Shown: one piece after another, positions 17,108-26,072 of the stretch
Position numbering within the stretch: position 1 is the first letter of the stretch
How the letters are laid out: each line of letters begins with the position of its first letter
Assembly: GCF_029894425.1 (NCBI RefSeq)
Contig: NZ_JARXYJ010000001.1
Location: 5,208,001-5,272,000 of the forward strand
Origin: Streptomyces sp. SAI-127
Lineage (GTDB): Bacteria; Actinomycetota; Actinomycetes; Streptomycetales; Streptomycetaceae
DNA: 64,000 nt
Reading direction: 5' to 3'
Made by a program: the position numbers and the translations under genes
Notes under the pieces: generated by a model
Seen by the model: only the letters and a program-made list of their open reading frames with translations
Database searches by the model: none
What the model was told of the DNA's origin: nothing

Positions 17108-17887
17108 TCACTCCACGGGCTTGGCGTACTGCAGATCCACTGTGCCCGAGTAGCCGGGAAGAGTCACCGTGCCGTCGTCGGCGACATTCCAGCCAAGGCC
17201 GTAGACATTGACGTAGACCATGTAGTTCTGGATCGCCTTGGAGTCCGCGAGCGCCTGCTTCAGCTTCCCGGGGTCTCCGACCGCCTGGATCTTGTACGGC
17301 GGCGAGTACACGCGGCCCTGGAGGATCAGGGTGTTGCCGACGCAGCGCACGGCGCTGGTGGAGATCAGCCGCTGATCCATGACCTTGATGCCCTGCGCGC
17401 CGCCCTTCCACAGGGCGTTGACCACGGCCTGGAGGTCCTGCTGGTGGATGACCAGGTAGTCGGGCTGGGGCTCGGGGTAGCCGGGGAGCTTGGCGGTGGC
17501 GTTCGGCGGGGCGTCGTCGAGCGTGACCGTGACCGCCTTCCCCTTGATCTTCTGGGTGCCCGCCCTGTCCTCCAGGGCAGCGAGCTTGTCGTCCTCGGCC
17601 TTGGTGCTGCCGTCGTCGCGCTCGGCGAGCGCCTCGACGTCCCGGCGCAGCGAGCCGTTCGACTCGTCGAGCTCGCCGTTGTTGTGGCTGCGCTCCTGAA
17701 TGAGGTCCGAGAGCTTCAGCAGGGACGCGTCCGTGCGGATGTTGGTGCCCTTGGCCGTATTGAAACTCGTGAAGAAAATGAGTCCCGCGAGAGCGAAGAC
17801 GGCCACCGTGAGCGCTCTCACCGGCCGGAAACCCCGCCTGCGGGCAGGACTGGATCCGGACTGGGGTGAGTCGGCAGAATTGCTCAA
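17108..17887 (-). CDS. DUF881 family membrane protein
   Basis: A 259-residue protein of unknown function. After a short basic N-terminus comes one helix (about 26-46, [18 protein letters not shown]), then an extracytoplasmic region starting with a coiled coil (about 60-105) and the DUF881 core with [22 protein letters not shown] and a conserved Cys ([12 protein letters not shown]). The start is a TTG at 17887 preceded by GGAG/AAGGG. DUF881 proteins lie beside crgA across actinobacteria, so a link to septation is likely but not shown. Confidence 0.88.
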   Translation of the reverse strand: MSNSADSPQSGSSPARRRGFRPVRALTVAVFALAGLIFFTSFNTAKGTNIRTDASLLKLSDLIQERSHNNGELDESNGSLRRDVEALAERDDGSTKAEDDKLAALEDRAGTQKIKGKAVTVTLDDAPPNATAKLPGYPEPQPDYLVIHQQDLQAVVNALWKGGAQGIKVMDQRLISTSAVRCVGNTLILQGRVYSPPYKIQAVGDPGKLKQALADSKAIQNYMVYVNVYGLGWNVADDGTVTLPGYSGTVDLQYAKPVE

Positions 17888-18027
17888 CGTACCCTTATCT
17901 CCTTCGGCGCTACGGAAGCACTACGCTAACGGACGCCCGGGGGAGCACTCAGTGTCCCCTTGTACGCTGCCCCGAGCCCGACCAGTTACCTGCGCGGCCA
18001 CGCAGCGCATCGACAGGAGAGACCCTC

Positions 18028-18282
18028 GTGCCGAAGTCACGTATCCGCAAGAAGGCCGACTACACGCCGCCCCCGGCGAAGCAGGCGACCGCCATCAAGC
18101 TGACCAGCCGCGCGTGGGTAGCCCCCGTGATGCTGGCCATGTTCCTCATCGGGCTGGCCTGGATCGTCGTCTTCTATGTGACGGACGGCTCGCTCCCCAT
18201 CGACGCTCTGGACAACTGGAACATCGTGGTGGGCTTCGGCTTCATCGCCGCCGGATTCGGCGTCTCCACCCAGTGGAAGTAG
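18028..18282 (+). CDS. crgA: Cell division protein CrgA
   Basis: An 84-residue membrane protein that regulates FtsZ-ring and septum formation in aerial hyphae. It has a basic N-terminus ([15 protein letters not shown]) and two membrane helices (about 33-52 and 66-80), ending in STQWK as in other CrgA proteins. The GTG at 18028 follows AGGAGAG. The gene is transcribed away from the DUF881 gene, sharing an upstream promoter region. Confidence 0.96.
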   Translation: MPKSRIRKKADYTPPPAKQATAIKLTSRAWVAPVMLAMFLIGLAWIVVFYVTDGSLPIDALDNWNIVVGFGFIAAGFGVSTQWK

Positions 18283-18306
18283 CTCTCCCCAGGGGTATCC
18301 GCTGAG

Positions 18307-18516
18307 TTATCCACAGCCTGGAGCAATTTCCACAGGACCTGGGGAAAAGACGACGATCTGTGGATAACCCATCGGACGTTGACGCCGGTACGACCATCGC
18401 ACCAGCCCCCGCAAGCCTGTTCGCCCCCTGCCTGACCTGCCCAAACGCGAGTCAGCAACAGGGGGCGCAGCTGTTCCCGCACTGTATGCACAAGATCCGG
18501 TACTCGCTGTGGACAA
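18307..18516. promoter_or_regulatory. Cluster of three perfect DnaA boxes between crgA and rhomboid gene
   Basis: TTATCCACA at 18307-18315, its complement TGTGGATAA at 18359-18367, and TGTGGACAA (complement of TTGTCCACA) at 18508-18516. A partial TTTCCACA occurs near 18327-18334. They fill the 243-bp gap between two convergent genes, 21 kb from oriC. Confidence 0.6.
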
Positions 18517-18525
18517 CGGGTCCGC

Positions 18526-19410
18526 TCAGGTCAGCTGGGCGGTCCTGAACAGCGTCATGCCCACGACGACCAGCAGGACGAGCGCGCAGGTGCCGTACTG
18601 CACCAGCGACCGCCGCTCGCGTGGGGCGTGGACCATGCCGTACCCGGTGATCAGGCCGGCGACCAGGCCACCGATGTGGGCCTGCCAGGAGATGCTGCTC
18701 CAGCCGAAGGTGAAGATCAGGTTGATCACCAGGAGCGCGATGATCGGCCGCGGGTCGTAGTTGAGCCGCCGCATCAGGACCGCGGTCGCGCCCAAGAGGC
18801 CGAAGATGGCACCGGAGGCGCCGAGTGTCTGGGTGCCCGGATCGGCCAGCAGATAGGCCAGGGCACTGCCCGCTAGGCCGGAGACGAAGTAGACCGCGAG
18901 ATAACGGGCACGGCCCAGGGCCGCTTCGAGGGGGCCGCCGAGCCACCACAGGCCCAGCATGTTGAAGCCGATGTGCCAGATCTCCTGGTGGGCGAACATC
19001 GAGGTGACCAGGCGGTAGTACTGCCCGTCCGCGACTCCCTGGGTGGGCGTGAAGGGCGCCGGCGGCCAGGCAGCGATGAGGCTGAGGTCATCCGCCAGGG
19101 ACGTGTTGGTGCGGATGGCGATGAACACCGCGAGGTTGATCCCGATCAAGATCTTGGTCAGCAGCCGGGGGTCGGCCGTGACCGTCCCGCCCGCGATGGT
19201 ACGGGGCCTCGCCGCGGCCGGAGCCGGTCCGCCGCCGCCCCCGTCGCGTACGCACTCGGGGCAATGGAAGCCGACGGAGGCGCTGACCATGCACTCGGGG
19301 CAGATCGGGCGATCGCAGCGGGTGCAGCGGATGCCGGTCTCACGGTCCGGGTGCCGGTAGCAGCCAGGCAGGTTCTGGGCCTCCGGTGAACTGCCCGCCT
19401 CCTGATTCAT
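18526..19410 (-). CDS. Rhomboid-family intramembrane serine protease
   Basis: A 294-residue polytopic membrane protein. The N-terminus carries a small zinc-ribbon/B-box-like domain with paired Cys/His (CYRHPDRE, CTRCDRPICPEC, CPEC). Six or more helices follow, with the catalytic Ser in LGASGAIFGLLG and a His in the last helices (QAHIGG). It should cut substrates within the membrane; substrates are unknown. The ATG at 19410 is used. It is followed by the DnaA-box cluster and faces crgA. Confidence 0.93.
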   Translation of the reverse strand: MNQEAGSSPEAQNLPGCYRHPDRETGIRCTRCDRPICPECMVSASVGFHCPECVRDGGGGGPAPAAARPRTIAGGTVTADPRLLTKILIGINLAVFIAIRTNTSLADDLSLIAAWPPAPFTPTQGVADGQYYRLVTSMFAHQEIWHIGFNMLGLWWLGGPLEAALGRARYLAVYFVSGLAGSALAYLLADPGTQTLGASGAIFGLLGATAVLMRRLNYDPRPIIALLVINLIFTFGWSSISWQAHIGGLVAGLITGYGMVHAPRERRSLVQYGTCALVLLVVVGMTLFRTAQLT

Positions 19411-19451
19411 GCCATCCCCTAAGTCGCCTGAGTCGTCGTACCCACATGCAC

Positions 19452-19483
19452 CGCCCCGCTCATCCTTACGGTTGAGCGGGGCG
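19452..19483 (-). terminator. Terminator after the cyclophilin gene
   Basis: A perfect 11-bp stem CGCCCCGCTCA/TGAGCGGGGCG with a 10-base loop, between the end of the cyclophilin gene and the start of the rhomboid gene on the minus strand. Confidence 0.75.
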
Positions 19484-19513
19484 TTTGGTTCCCTGCGTGG
19501 TGGTCGCCCGGGC

Positions 19514-20047
19514 TCAGCCCTGGCGGGTCTCCACGACGACCTGCTCGATGACGACGTCGTTCACCGGCCGGTCGTTGGGGCGGGTGGTCTTGACGCCGGC
19601 GATGGCGTCCACGACCTTCTGGCTGGCCGCGTCCGTGACCTCGCCGAAGATGGTGTGCTTGCGGTTCAGCCAGGCCGTCGGGGAGACGGTGATGAAGAAC
19701 TGCGAGCCGTTGGTGCCGGGGCCCGCGTTGGCCATGGCGAGCAGGTAGGGCTTGTTGAAGCCGAGGTCCGGGTGGAACTCGTCCTCGAACTCGTAGCCCG
19801 GACCGCCGATGCCGGTGCCCAGCGGGTCGCCGCCCTGGATCATGAAGCCGCTGATGACGCGGTGGAAGATCGTGCCGTCGTAGAGCCTCTTGGTGGACTT
19901 CTCACCGGTGCCCGGGTGCGTCCACTCGCGCTCGCCCTGGGCGAGTTCGACGAAGTTCCGGACCGTCTTCGGGGCGTGGTTCGGCAGGAGCCGGACTTCG
20001 ATGTCGCCGTGGTTGGTCTTCAGGGTGGCGTAAAGCTGCTCGGCCAC
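19514..20047 (-). CDS. Peptidyl-prolyl cis-trans isomerase, cyclophilin type
   Basis: A 177-residue cytoplasmic cyclophilin that speeds proline isomerisation in folding proteins. Family motifs are FHRVISGFMIQGGDP, EFEDEFHPDL, LAMANAGPGTNGSQFFIT and WLNRKHTIFGEV. No signal peptide is seen. GTG at 20047 is the start, with GGAAGG about 6 bases upstream; the extended open frame is rejected because the added residues are not family-like. The neighbours (rhomboid, crgA) match the ppiA locus in mycobacteria. Confidence 0.95.
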   Translation of the reverse strand: MAEQLYATLKTNHGDIEVRLLPNHAPKTVRNFVELAQGEREWTHPGTGEKSTKRLYDGTIFHRVISGFMIQGGDPLGTGIGGPGYEFEDEFHPDLGFNKPYLLAMANAGPGTNGSQFFITVSPTAWLNRKHTIFGEVTDAASQKVVDAIAGVKTTRPNDRPVNDVVIEQVVVETRQG

Positions 20048-20289
20048 GATCTGCCTTCCGTTGTCTTCTTGTGCCCGACCGATCCTGCCACGGATCCGGC
20101 CGAGGAGGGTCCGGGCAGGGGCGCGGAGCAGCGATCCGTGGCATTGTCGTCGACAAGCTCCTGTTGCCACGTATTCGTCCGTTATTGATCCGGATGCCCG
20201 CCCTCAGGTGCCGGGCTGCACTCCGGCAGGCATGATCCGTAAAAGGGTGGAAAGTCGAAATACCGTACGCCACCGAGGAGGAGGATCCC

Positions 20290-20991
20290 GTGACCCGCAT
20301 CGACAGCGTGCGCGCCGCGACCGGCTCGGCTAAGGACAGCGTGCTGCACGCCGCGGAAGTGGTGGCGCCCTACGCCGACACGGCCAAGGACAAGGCCTCG
20401 CACTACGCGACTGAGGCACGCGTACGGCTCGCGCCGAAGGTCTCGCAGGCGGCCGAGCAGGCTCGTGTCCAGTACGGCGCCCATGTCGCGCCGCGCCTGG
20501 AGCAGGCCCGTACGCATGTTCCGCCGAAGGTAGACCAGGCCGCCCACGAGGCTGCCGTACGCACCCGTAAGGCGGCCCGTCAGGCCGCCGACTACTCCCG
20601 TCCGAGGATCGGGCAGGCCGTCGCCGTGGCCGGCCCGGTGCGCGACGAGGCCACGGCCCGGAGCGTGGCCGCACTGGCCGCACTGCGCGGTCAGATCACG
20701 CCCAAGGAGGTCCAGAAGCTGGTCCGCAAGCATGAGCGGCGGGCCCGTGCCGGACGCCTCGCCAAGGCGCTGGCGGTCGCGGGTCTCGTCGCGGGCGGCG
20801 CCTTCGCCGCCTGGAAGTGGTGGGACAAGCAGGCCAACCCCGACTGGCTGGTCGAGCCGCCGGCCGCGACCGAGGTGCCCGAGACGGGCCGGCTGACGTC
20901 CGTGGACGGCAGTGGCCAGTCCGTCCTGGATCCGGAGGTCCAGGCGAAGGAGGCCGAGGAGGACGCCGCAAAGCACGACGAAGGGCGCTGA
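20290..20991 (+). CDS. DUF5324 family protein
   Basis: A 233-residue protein of unknown function found in streptomycetes. It is mainly amphipathic helix with repeated Ala/Lys/Arg-rich segments (AKDKASHYATEARVRLAPKV, then similar units), one likely membrane helix near residues 158-178 (AKALAVAGLVAGGAFAAWKWW), and an acidic tail. The GTG at 20290 follows GAGGAGG. A perfect 12-bp hairpin directly after the gene (21015-21042) should end its transcript. Confidence 0.85.
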   Translation: MTRIDSVRAATGSAKDSVLHAAEVVAPYADTAKDKASHYATEARVRLAPKVSQAAEQARVQYGAHVAPRLEQARTHVPPKVDQAAHEAAVRTRKAARQAADYSRPRIGQAVAVAGPVRDEATARSVAALAALRGQITPKEVQKLVRKHERRARAGRLAKALAVAGLVAGGAFAAWKWWDKQANPDWLVEPPAATEVPETGRLTSVDGSGQSVLDPEVQAKEAEEDAAKHDEGR

Positions 20992-21014
20992 CGCCGACAC
21001 CGGCGTGTACCAGT

Positions 21015-21042
21015 GGTGGGGCGGAAGTTTTTCCGCCCCACC
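21015..21042 (+). terminator. Terminator hairpin after DUF5324 gene
   Basis: A perfect 12-bp stem GGTGGGGCGGAA/TTCCGCCCCACC with loop GTTT. There is no long T run, which is common in Streptomyces. Confidence 0.7.
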
Positions 21043-21141
21043 GTCGTGTTCACCCGACGGAGTGGCTCCATCGCTGCGGCAGGGCTCGGGTGCGCCACAG
21101 TCGCAGGGACACGTCTCCGCACCGGATGGACCGCCGCCCTG

Positions 21142-22092
21142 ATGAAGTTCTCGCGCCGTGGGCCGGTCGCCCTGGCCGCCGTCCTGCTGCTCCTGGCTTC
21201 GGCCTGCACCGCTCGCGCCCCCGGGCCCTCGGCGGCTTCCGCGTACGGCGCGTACGTCGGCTACGAGCCCGCCGACGTGGGCCGTCTCGGCGAACTCGGC
21301 GCCTGGCTCGGCGGGCCCGCGCCCCGGGTCGGGCACGTGTATCTGCCCGGCGACCGCTGGAGCAACATCGAGGGCGCGCCGGGCTATCTGGAGTCCTGGG
21401 CGGCATGGCGGCGGACCGACCCGCGGCGGATGTTCGTCCTCGACGTGCCGATGCTGGAACGCACCGAGGCCGATCTCCCCGACAGCACGGTCCGCGCCGA
21501 GCTGCGGCGCGGGGCGGACGGCGACTACGACGGCCACTTCCGCACCCTGGCCCGCCGGCTGACGGCTCTCGGCGTCCCGGACACGATCATCGTGCTCGGC
21601 TGGGAGATGAACGGCACCACCTACACCCACCGCTGCGGCCCGGACCCGTCCGCGTGGAAGGCGTACTGGACGCGTATCGTGCGCGCGATGCGCTCGGTAC
21701 CCGGTCAGCGCTTCCGCTTCGAGTTCACGCCCACCCGCGGCCACGACGCGATCGCGTGGCCGCGCTGCTATCCGGGCGACGAGGTCGTCGACATCATCGG
21801 CATGGACGCCTACGACGCCCCGCGCGGCCTGAGCTTCACCGACCAGGTGCGCGAGCCGTACGGCCTGCTCGCCCACGTCCGCTTCGCCCGCGCCCACGGC
21901 AAACCGTTCTCGTATCAAGAGTGGGGCCTGTACGAGAACGGCGACAACCCGGCGTACATGCGCGGCATGCTCACCTGGTTCGCCCGGCAGCGCCCGCTCT
22001 ACCAGGCCATCACCGACTACTGCCCGCACGGCGTGTGGGGCTGCCGGGCCCATCCGAGGTCGTCGGCGGTCTACCGCTCGCTGATGAAGTAG
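21142..22092 (+). CDS. Secreted lipoprotein, GH26-like beta-mannanase fold
   Basis: A 316-residue predicted lipoprotein. The signal peptide ends in the lipobox LLLASAC (Cys about residue 21). The mature part looks like a glycoside hydrolase family 26 barrel: VGYEPAD at the start, LGWEMNGTTYTHRCG with the candidate acid/base Glu, FEFTPTRGHD, DIIGMDAYDAP and FSYQEWGLYENG with the candidate nucleophile Glu. It probably cuts beta-mannan or a related polysaccharide outside the cell. The ATG at 21142 gives the signal peptide; its ribosome-binding site is weak. It is followed by the tRNA-Ala terminator. Confidence 0.75.
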   Translation: MKFSRRGPVALAAVLLLLASACTARAPGPSAASAYGAYVGYEPADVGRLGELGAWLGGPAPRVGHVYLPGDRWSNIEGAPGYLESWAAWRRTDPRRMFVLDVPMLERTEADLPDSTVRAELRRGADGDYDGHFRTLARRLTALGVPDTIIVLGWEMNGTTYTHRCGPDPSAWKAYWTRIVRAMRSVPGQRFRFEFTPTRGHDAIAWPRCYPGDEVVDIIGMDAYDAPRGLSFTDQVREPYGLLAHVRFARAHGKPFSYQEWGLYENGDNPAYMRGMLTWFARQRPLYQAITDYCPHGVWGCRAHPRSSAVYRSLMK

Positions 22093-22149
22093 GCCGGTGC
22101 GGTGTGTCGGCGCCGGCCCGCCGGGCTAACCGGCTCCCACCCCGCGCAC

Positions 22150-22190
22150 GAAAAACCCCTCCGCCCGCATATCCGCAGGTCGGAGGGGTT
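22150..22190 (-). terminator. Terminator of tRNA-Ala
   Basis: Stem AACCCCTCCG/CGGAGGGGTT; on the minus strand a T5 run follows. It may also serve the plus-strand lipoprotein gene. Confidence 0.75.
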
Positions 22191-22198
22191 TCCTGATG

Positions 22199-22271
22199 TG
22201 GAGCCTAGGGGAGTCGAACCCCTGACATCTGCCATGCAAAGACAGCGCTCTACCAACTGAGCTAAGGCCCC
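22199..22271 (-). tRNA. tRNA-Ala (anticodon TGC)
   Basis: A 73-nt class I tRNA on the minus strand, CCA not encoded. The acceptor GGGGCCT pairs with AGGCTCC (one G-T) and the discriminator is A. The anticodon arm CTGTC-TTTGCAT-GGCAG gives TGC. The T-arm AGGGGTTCGACTCCCCT is canonical. It appears to be the working Ala tRNA of the region; a decayed copy lies at 28696-28766. Confidence 0.96.
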
Positions 22272-22401
22272 GGGAAGAGAGACGTCCGCCGGAAGAACCA
22301 CTTACCGGTGGGCGCCGCAGACCAGAGTACCGGGTCACCCCCAGTATTCCGCAAAAGGATTGGGGGTCCCCGCGAACGACCACTCTCCGTAAGATGCTCG
22401 G

Positions 22402-22425
22402 CGTGGTTCGCTGTCGCGAACCACG
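22402..22425 (+). promoter_or_regulatory. 9-bp inverted repeat upstream of HTH regulator
   Basis: CGTGGTTCG (22402-22410), loop CTGTCG, CGAACCACG (22417-22425), then GATTTTT, 31 bases before the regulator ATG. It could be an operator for autoregulation or a terminator-like attenuator. A TAAGAT sequence at 22390-22395 could be the -10 box. Confidence 0.5.
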
Positions 22426-22455
22426 GATTTTTGGGGAAGCGATGGGGAGACGCAC

Positions 22456-23004
22456 ATGGACGCCGCACAGCAGGAAGCGACCGCAAGAGCGCGGGAACTG
22501 CAGCGGAACTGGTATGGGGAGCCGCTGGGGGCGCTCTTCCGTAAGCTCATAGACGACCTCGGCCTCAACCAGGCTCGTCTCGCGGGGGTGCTGGGACTGT
22601 CGGCTCCGATGCTGTCTCAGCTGATGAGTGGTCAGCGGGCGAAGATCGGCAATCCCGCCGTGGTCCAGCGGGTGCAGCTGCTGCAGGATCTGGCGGGGCA
22701 GGTCGCGGACGGCAGCGTGAGCGCGGCCGAGGCGACCGAGCGCATGGACGAGATCAAGAAGTCGCAGGGGGGCTCGGTGCTCAGCAACACCACGACCACG
22801 ACGAGTAGTTCGGGAGCGCCGACGGTCAAGCGGGTCGTTCGCGAGATCCAGTCGCTGCTGCGTTCGGTGGCCGCCGCCGGAGACATCATCGACGCGGCGG
22901 ACACCCTCGCCCCGACCCACCCGGAACTGGCAGAGTTCCTCCGGGTCTACGGCGCCGGCCGCACCTCCGACGCGGTCACGCACTACCAGTCCCACCAGAA
23001 CTGA
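22456..23004 (+). CDS. Helix-turn-helix DNA-binding protein
   Basis: A 182-residue regulator. The HTH lies near residues 34-58 (LGLNQARLAGVLGLSAPMLSQLMSGQRAKIGN). A helical region follows, then a Ser/Thr-rich hinge (SNTTTTTSSSGAP) and a C-terminal helical domain (VVREIQSLLRSVAAAGDIIDAADTLA). ATG at 22456 with GGGGAGA upstream. The perfect inverted repeat before it may be its own operator. Targets are unknown; position next to a Ser/Thr kinase is conserved in Streptomyces. Confidence 0.85.
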   Translation: MDAAQQEATARARELQRNWYGEPLGALFRKLIDDLGLNQARLAGVLGLSAPMLSQLMSGQRAKIGNPAVVQRVQLLQDLAGQVADGSVSAAEATERMDEIKKSQGGSVLSNTTTTTSSSGAPTVKRVVREIQSLLRSVAAAGDIIDAADTLAPTHPELAEFLRVYGAGRTSDAVTHYQSHQN

Positions 23005-23242
23005 GCCGTCCGCCCGGTAGCCGGAGGGGGTTCGGCAGCCGGGCCGGGGGCTGTGCCGGCAGCACGGAGAAGCGCGGGGGGTCGCGCTTCTCACCGGGGG
23101 CTGACATACGGGGGTGTGTCAGCCGCCGAGGAGACGAGGAACACGGGGCCGTATCTCTCATCCGGGAGGCCACGAGGGGTCGTATCGCTCATCGAGGGGG
23201 AAGCAAGGGGGGTAACCGCAGGGGGAGGAGCGACGCGCAGTC

Positions 23243-25723
23243 ATGGGTGAGGTGTTCGCCGGCCGGTACGAACTGGCCGATCCGATCGGACGCGGAGGTG
23301 TCGGCGCCGTCTGGCGTGCCTGGGACCACCGGCGCCGCCGTTATGTGGCTGCCAAGGTCCTGCTGCAGAGCGACGCGCACTCCCTGCTGCGCTTCGTCCG
23401 CGAACAAGCCCTGCGGATCGATCACCCCCATGTCCTCGCGCCCGCCAGCTGGGCCGCCGACGACGACAAGGTCCTGTTCACCATGGACCTGGTCGCCGGT
23501 GGCTCGCTGGTCCATCTGGTCGGGGACTACGGCCCCCTGCCACCGGTCTTCGTCTGCACCCTGCTCGACCAACTCCTCGCGGGGCTGGCCGCGGTGCACG
23601 CGGAAGGCGTCGTGCACCGTGACATCAAGCCCGCCAACATCCTGCTCGAAGCCACTGGCACCGCCCGCCCTCGACTGCGGCTGTCCGACTTCGGCATCGC
23701 CATGCGGCTGGGCGAACCGCGCCTGACCGAGACCAACCTCGTCGTGGGCACGCCCGGCTATCTCGCCCCCGAGCAGATGATGGGCGCGGAACCGGACTTC
23801 CCCGCCGACCTGTTCGCCGTCGGCCTGGTCGCGCTGTACCTCCTGGAGGGCGCCAAGCCCGACGCCAAGGCACTCATCCAGTACTTCGCCGCCCACGGCA
23901 CTCCCGGAGCGCCCCAGAGCGTCCCCGAACCGCTCTGGCAGGTCGTGGCCTCGCTCCTCCAGCCGGACCCCCAGGCCCGCTTCCGCACCGCCACGGGGGC
24001 CCGCAAAGCCCTCGCCGCCGCCAGAGAACTCCTCCCTGACCCCGGACCCGACGACGAGTCCATCGAAATCTTCGACCAACTCGGCCCCCTGCCCCCCGGG
24101 TTCGGCCCGGAAGGCCCCCTCAAGCGAGCCCCGGGCGTGGACCCGAGCAGGACACGGAACAGGGTCTCCGGGGCGGGGGGAGATCCGCGCTTCGGGACCG
24201 GTGACGGAAGCGGAGGATCTTTTGGGGGCGGCGGGGTGAGCGGGGTGCCCTTCGGGAGCGGAGGAGGCGCGGTGCCTTCCGGCACCCCCGGAGGGAGCGG
24301 GGCGCCTTCCGGGGGCGGCGGAGCGAACGGGGCGCCTTCCGGGGGCGGAGAAAGCGCGGGGGCTTTTGCCGTCGGCGGAGGAGGCGGGGCGGCTGATTGG
24401 CGTGGGGCTGGTGCTGGGTCGGGGGCCGGTACTGGGTCGGGTACCGGTGTCGGCTCCGGTGCTTCTGCTGAACCCAGCGCTGGTGTCGGTTCGGGAGCCG
24501 ACTCTGGTGCCGGTGCTGGATTCGGTGCTGGTTCCGACGTTGCCTCCGGTGCCGGTGAGGCGGACGGGGCGTCCGCTTGGCCTGGCCAGGGTGACGGCGT
24601 GACGTCTCTGCCCGGTGCGGCCAATGGGGGCGGTGAGGCGTCTTCCTGGTTCGGTGAGGGAAACGGGGTGGGATCCCAGCCCGGTGAAGCGGGCGGAGCC
24701 GCCTCCCGACCGGGCGAGGGGAACGGACCGGCCTCCTCGCAGCCCGGGGAGGCCGGCGGGGCTCCCTTCCGACCCCGCGAAGGGAATGGGCCGACCTTCT
24801 CCCAGCCCGGGGAGGCCGGCGGAGCTCCCTTCCGACCCCGCGAAGGGAATGGGCCGACCTTCTCCCAGCCCGGGGAGGCCGGCGGAGCTCCCTCCCGACC
24901 CCGCGAAGGGAATGAGCCGACCTCCCCCCAGCCCGGGGAGGCCGGCGGAGCCTCCTACTGGCCCGGCGAAGGGAACGGGCCGGCCTCCCCCCAGCCCGGT
25001 GAAGCGAACGGAGCCTCCTACTGGCCCGGTGAAGGCAACGGGTGGTCCTCCCAGCCCGGAGTGCCAGGCGGGGTGCCCTCCTGGCACGGCGAAGAAAGTG
25101 GAATACCTCCCTACCCCCGCGAGGCAAGTGACGCGCCTAGGCAGCGAGGTGGGTCGGATGGCTCCGCTCACCTCAACCCCGGCACGGGAAGCACTGATGC
25201 GCCCTTCCCGAGCACCGCCCCCGGAACGGGCTCCGAAACACCCTGGCCCACGCCCCACACCCCACCCGCCCCCAACCAGCCCCCCTGGGTGTCGGACACC
25301 GGCAGCTTCCATCTGCCACCACCCCGGCCCGCGGACTCCCGCTCCCAGCCCTCCACCCCACCGGAGCACCAGGCACAGCCGCATCACCAGCACCCGCAGG
25401 CCCAGGAACAGCCATACCGGGCTGCCCCGGCCCACTCCACCTACGTTTCCCCCCACGACCCGACACCCCCCACTCATGTCCTGCCCTCCCCCCAACCCCA
25501 CGCCCCGCGCTTCCCCACGCAGGCCCCGACGCCAGTCCGGCACCAGCCACACGCTGATACCTCTACTGCTTCGTACACCGCTCAGAGCCCGCAGGTTCCA
25601 CCCCCCGCCCGGTCACTTTCGCGAGCACGCCGCAGCGGCCCACCCGCAAAGGTGGCGATCCCCCTCCTGCTCCTGGCCCTGGCCTGCTACGCCGTGGGGT
25701 TCTGGGCACTCACCCAGATCTGA
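23243..25723 (+). CDS. Ser/Thr protein kinase with repetitive tail and C-terminal membrane helix
   Basis: An 826-residue kinase. The catalytic domain covers 8-275: glycine loop GRGGVGAV (16-23), Lys38, HRDIKPANILL (Asp127), DFGIA and TPGYLAPEQ. From about 295 to 800 the protein is Gly/Ala/Pro-rich and includes about seven 21-residue repeats (core QPGEAGGAPFRPREGN). The last ~24 residues are a hydrophobic helix (LLLLALACYAVGFWAL), so it is tail-anchored with almost all of the protein in the cytoplasm and no sensor domain outside. ATG at 23243 follows GGGAGGAG. Substrates are unknown. Confidence 0.9.
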   Translation: MGEVFAGRYELADPIGRGGVGAVWRAWDHRRRRYVAAKVLLQSDAHSLLRFVREQALRIDHPHVLAPASWAADDDKVLFTMDLVAGGSLVHLVGDYGPLPPVFVCTLLDQLLAGLAAVHAEGVVHRDIKPANILLEATGTARPRLRLSDFGIAMRLGEPRLTETNLVVGTPGYLAPEQMMGAEPDFPADLFAVGLVALYLLEGAKPDAKALIQYFAAHGTPGAPQSVPEPLWQVVASLLQPDPQARFRTATGARKALAAARELLPDPGPDDESIEIFDQLGPLPPGFGPEGPLKRAPGVDPSRTRNRVSGAGGDPRFGTGDGSGGSFGGGGVSGVPFGSGGGAVPSGTPGGSGAPSGGGGANGAPSGGGESAGAFAVGGGGGAADWRGAGAGSGAGTGSGTGVGSGASAEPSAGVGSGADSGAGAGFGAGSDVASGAGEADGASAWPGQGDGVTSLPGAANGGGEASSWFGEGNGVGSQPGEAGGAASRPGEGNGPASSQPGEAGGAPFRPREGNGPTFSQPGEAGGAPFRPREGNGPTFSQPGEAGGAPSRPREGNEPTSPQPGEAGGASYWPGEGNGPASPQPGEANGASYWPGEGNGWSSQPGVPGGVPSWHGEESGIPPYPREASDAPRQRGGSDGSAHLNPGTGSTDAPFPSTAPGTGSETPWPTPHTPPAPNQPPWVSDTGSFHLPPPRPADSRSQPSTPPEHQAQPHHQHPQAQEQPYRAAPAHSTYVSPHDPTPPTHVLPSPQPHAPRFPTQAPTPVRHQPHADTSTASYTAQSPQVPPPARSLSRARRSGPPAKVAIPLLLLALACYAVGFWALTQI
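24653..25060 (+). repeat. 63-bp tandem repeats in kinase gene
   Basis: Start points of the GAAGGGAAYGG element fall at 24716, 24779, 24842, 24905, 24968 and 25031, exactly 63 bp apart, after one 60-bp unit at 24656. Each unit codes for 21 residues. The two copies from 24779 to 24904 are nearly identical, showing recent duplication. Confidence 0.9.
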
Positions 25724-26072
25724 GGACCCGGCACCTCGGACAGACCGCAATCCCGAACCGCCCTCGCCACGGGGAGCCCGGCAGCCCCGAATCACCTGCA
25801 GTCCTGCACCAACCGCAGGTGTGATTCAGCCGTAGCCCCGACTCAGCGCAGTCCTGACCCACCCGCGCCCCGAAATCCCACGCAGGCACCGACCGGCGGC
25901 AGGCAGCCACACGCAATCCGGAAAACCCGTGAACCCCTGCCCCGGTATGTCCAAGGCCCCAGCACCCATGAGCCTTGCATCCCCCGGGCCCCACAGCTCG
26001 CAGGCCGACATCCCGCGTCCCGCCACCCGCAGCAACCCGCAACACAAGCCAAAGGCCCAAGCGGGCCGCCCC
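25724..26072. other. 349-bp gap between convergent genes
   Basis: No gene seen. An imperfect hairpin GAATCACCTGC (25789-25799) / GCAGGTGTGATTC (25815-25827) with a 2-base bulge could terminate transcripts from both sides. Otherwise it is C-rich sequence without recognisable structure. Confidence 0.45.

Noticed and set aside
24653..25060. Possible CRISPR array from regular 63-bp spacing
   Set aside because: There are no unique spacers; whole units repeat, in frame, inside a coding sequence.
24120..25127. Arg-rich minus-strand frame across the kinase repeats
   Set aside because: It is a product of the 63-bp repeats and GC bias; the plus strand is one continuous kinase frame ending in a membrane helix.
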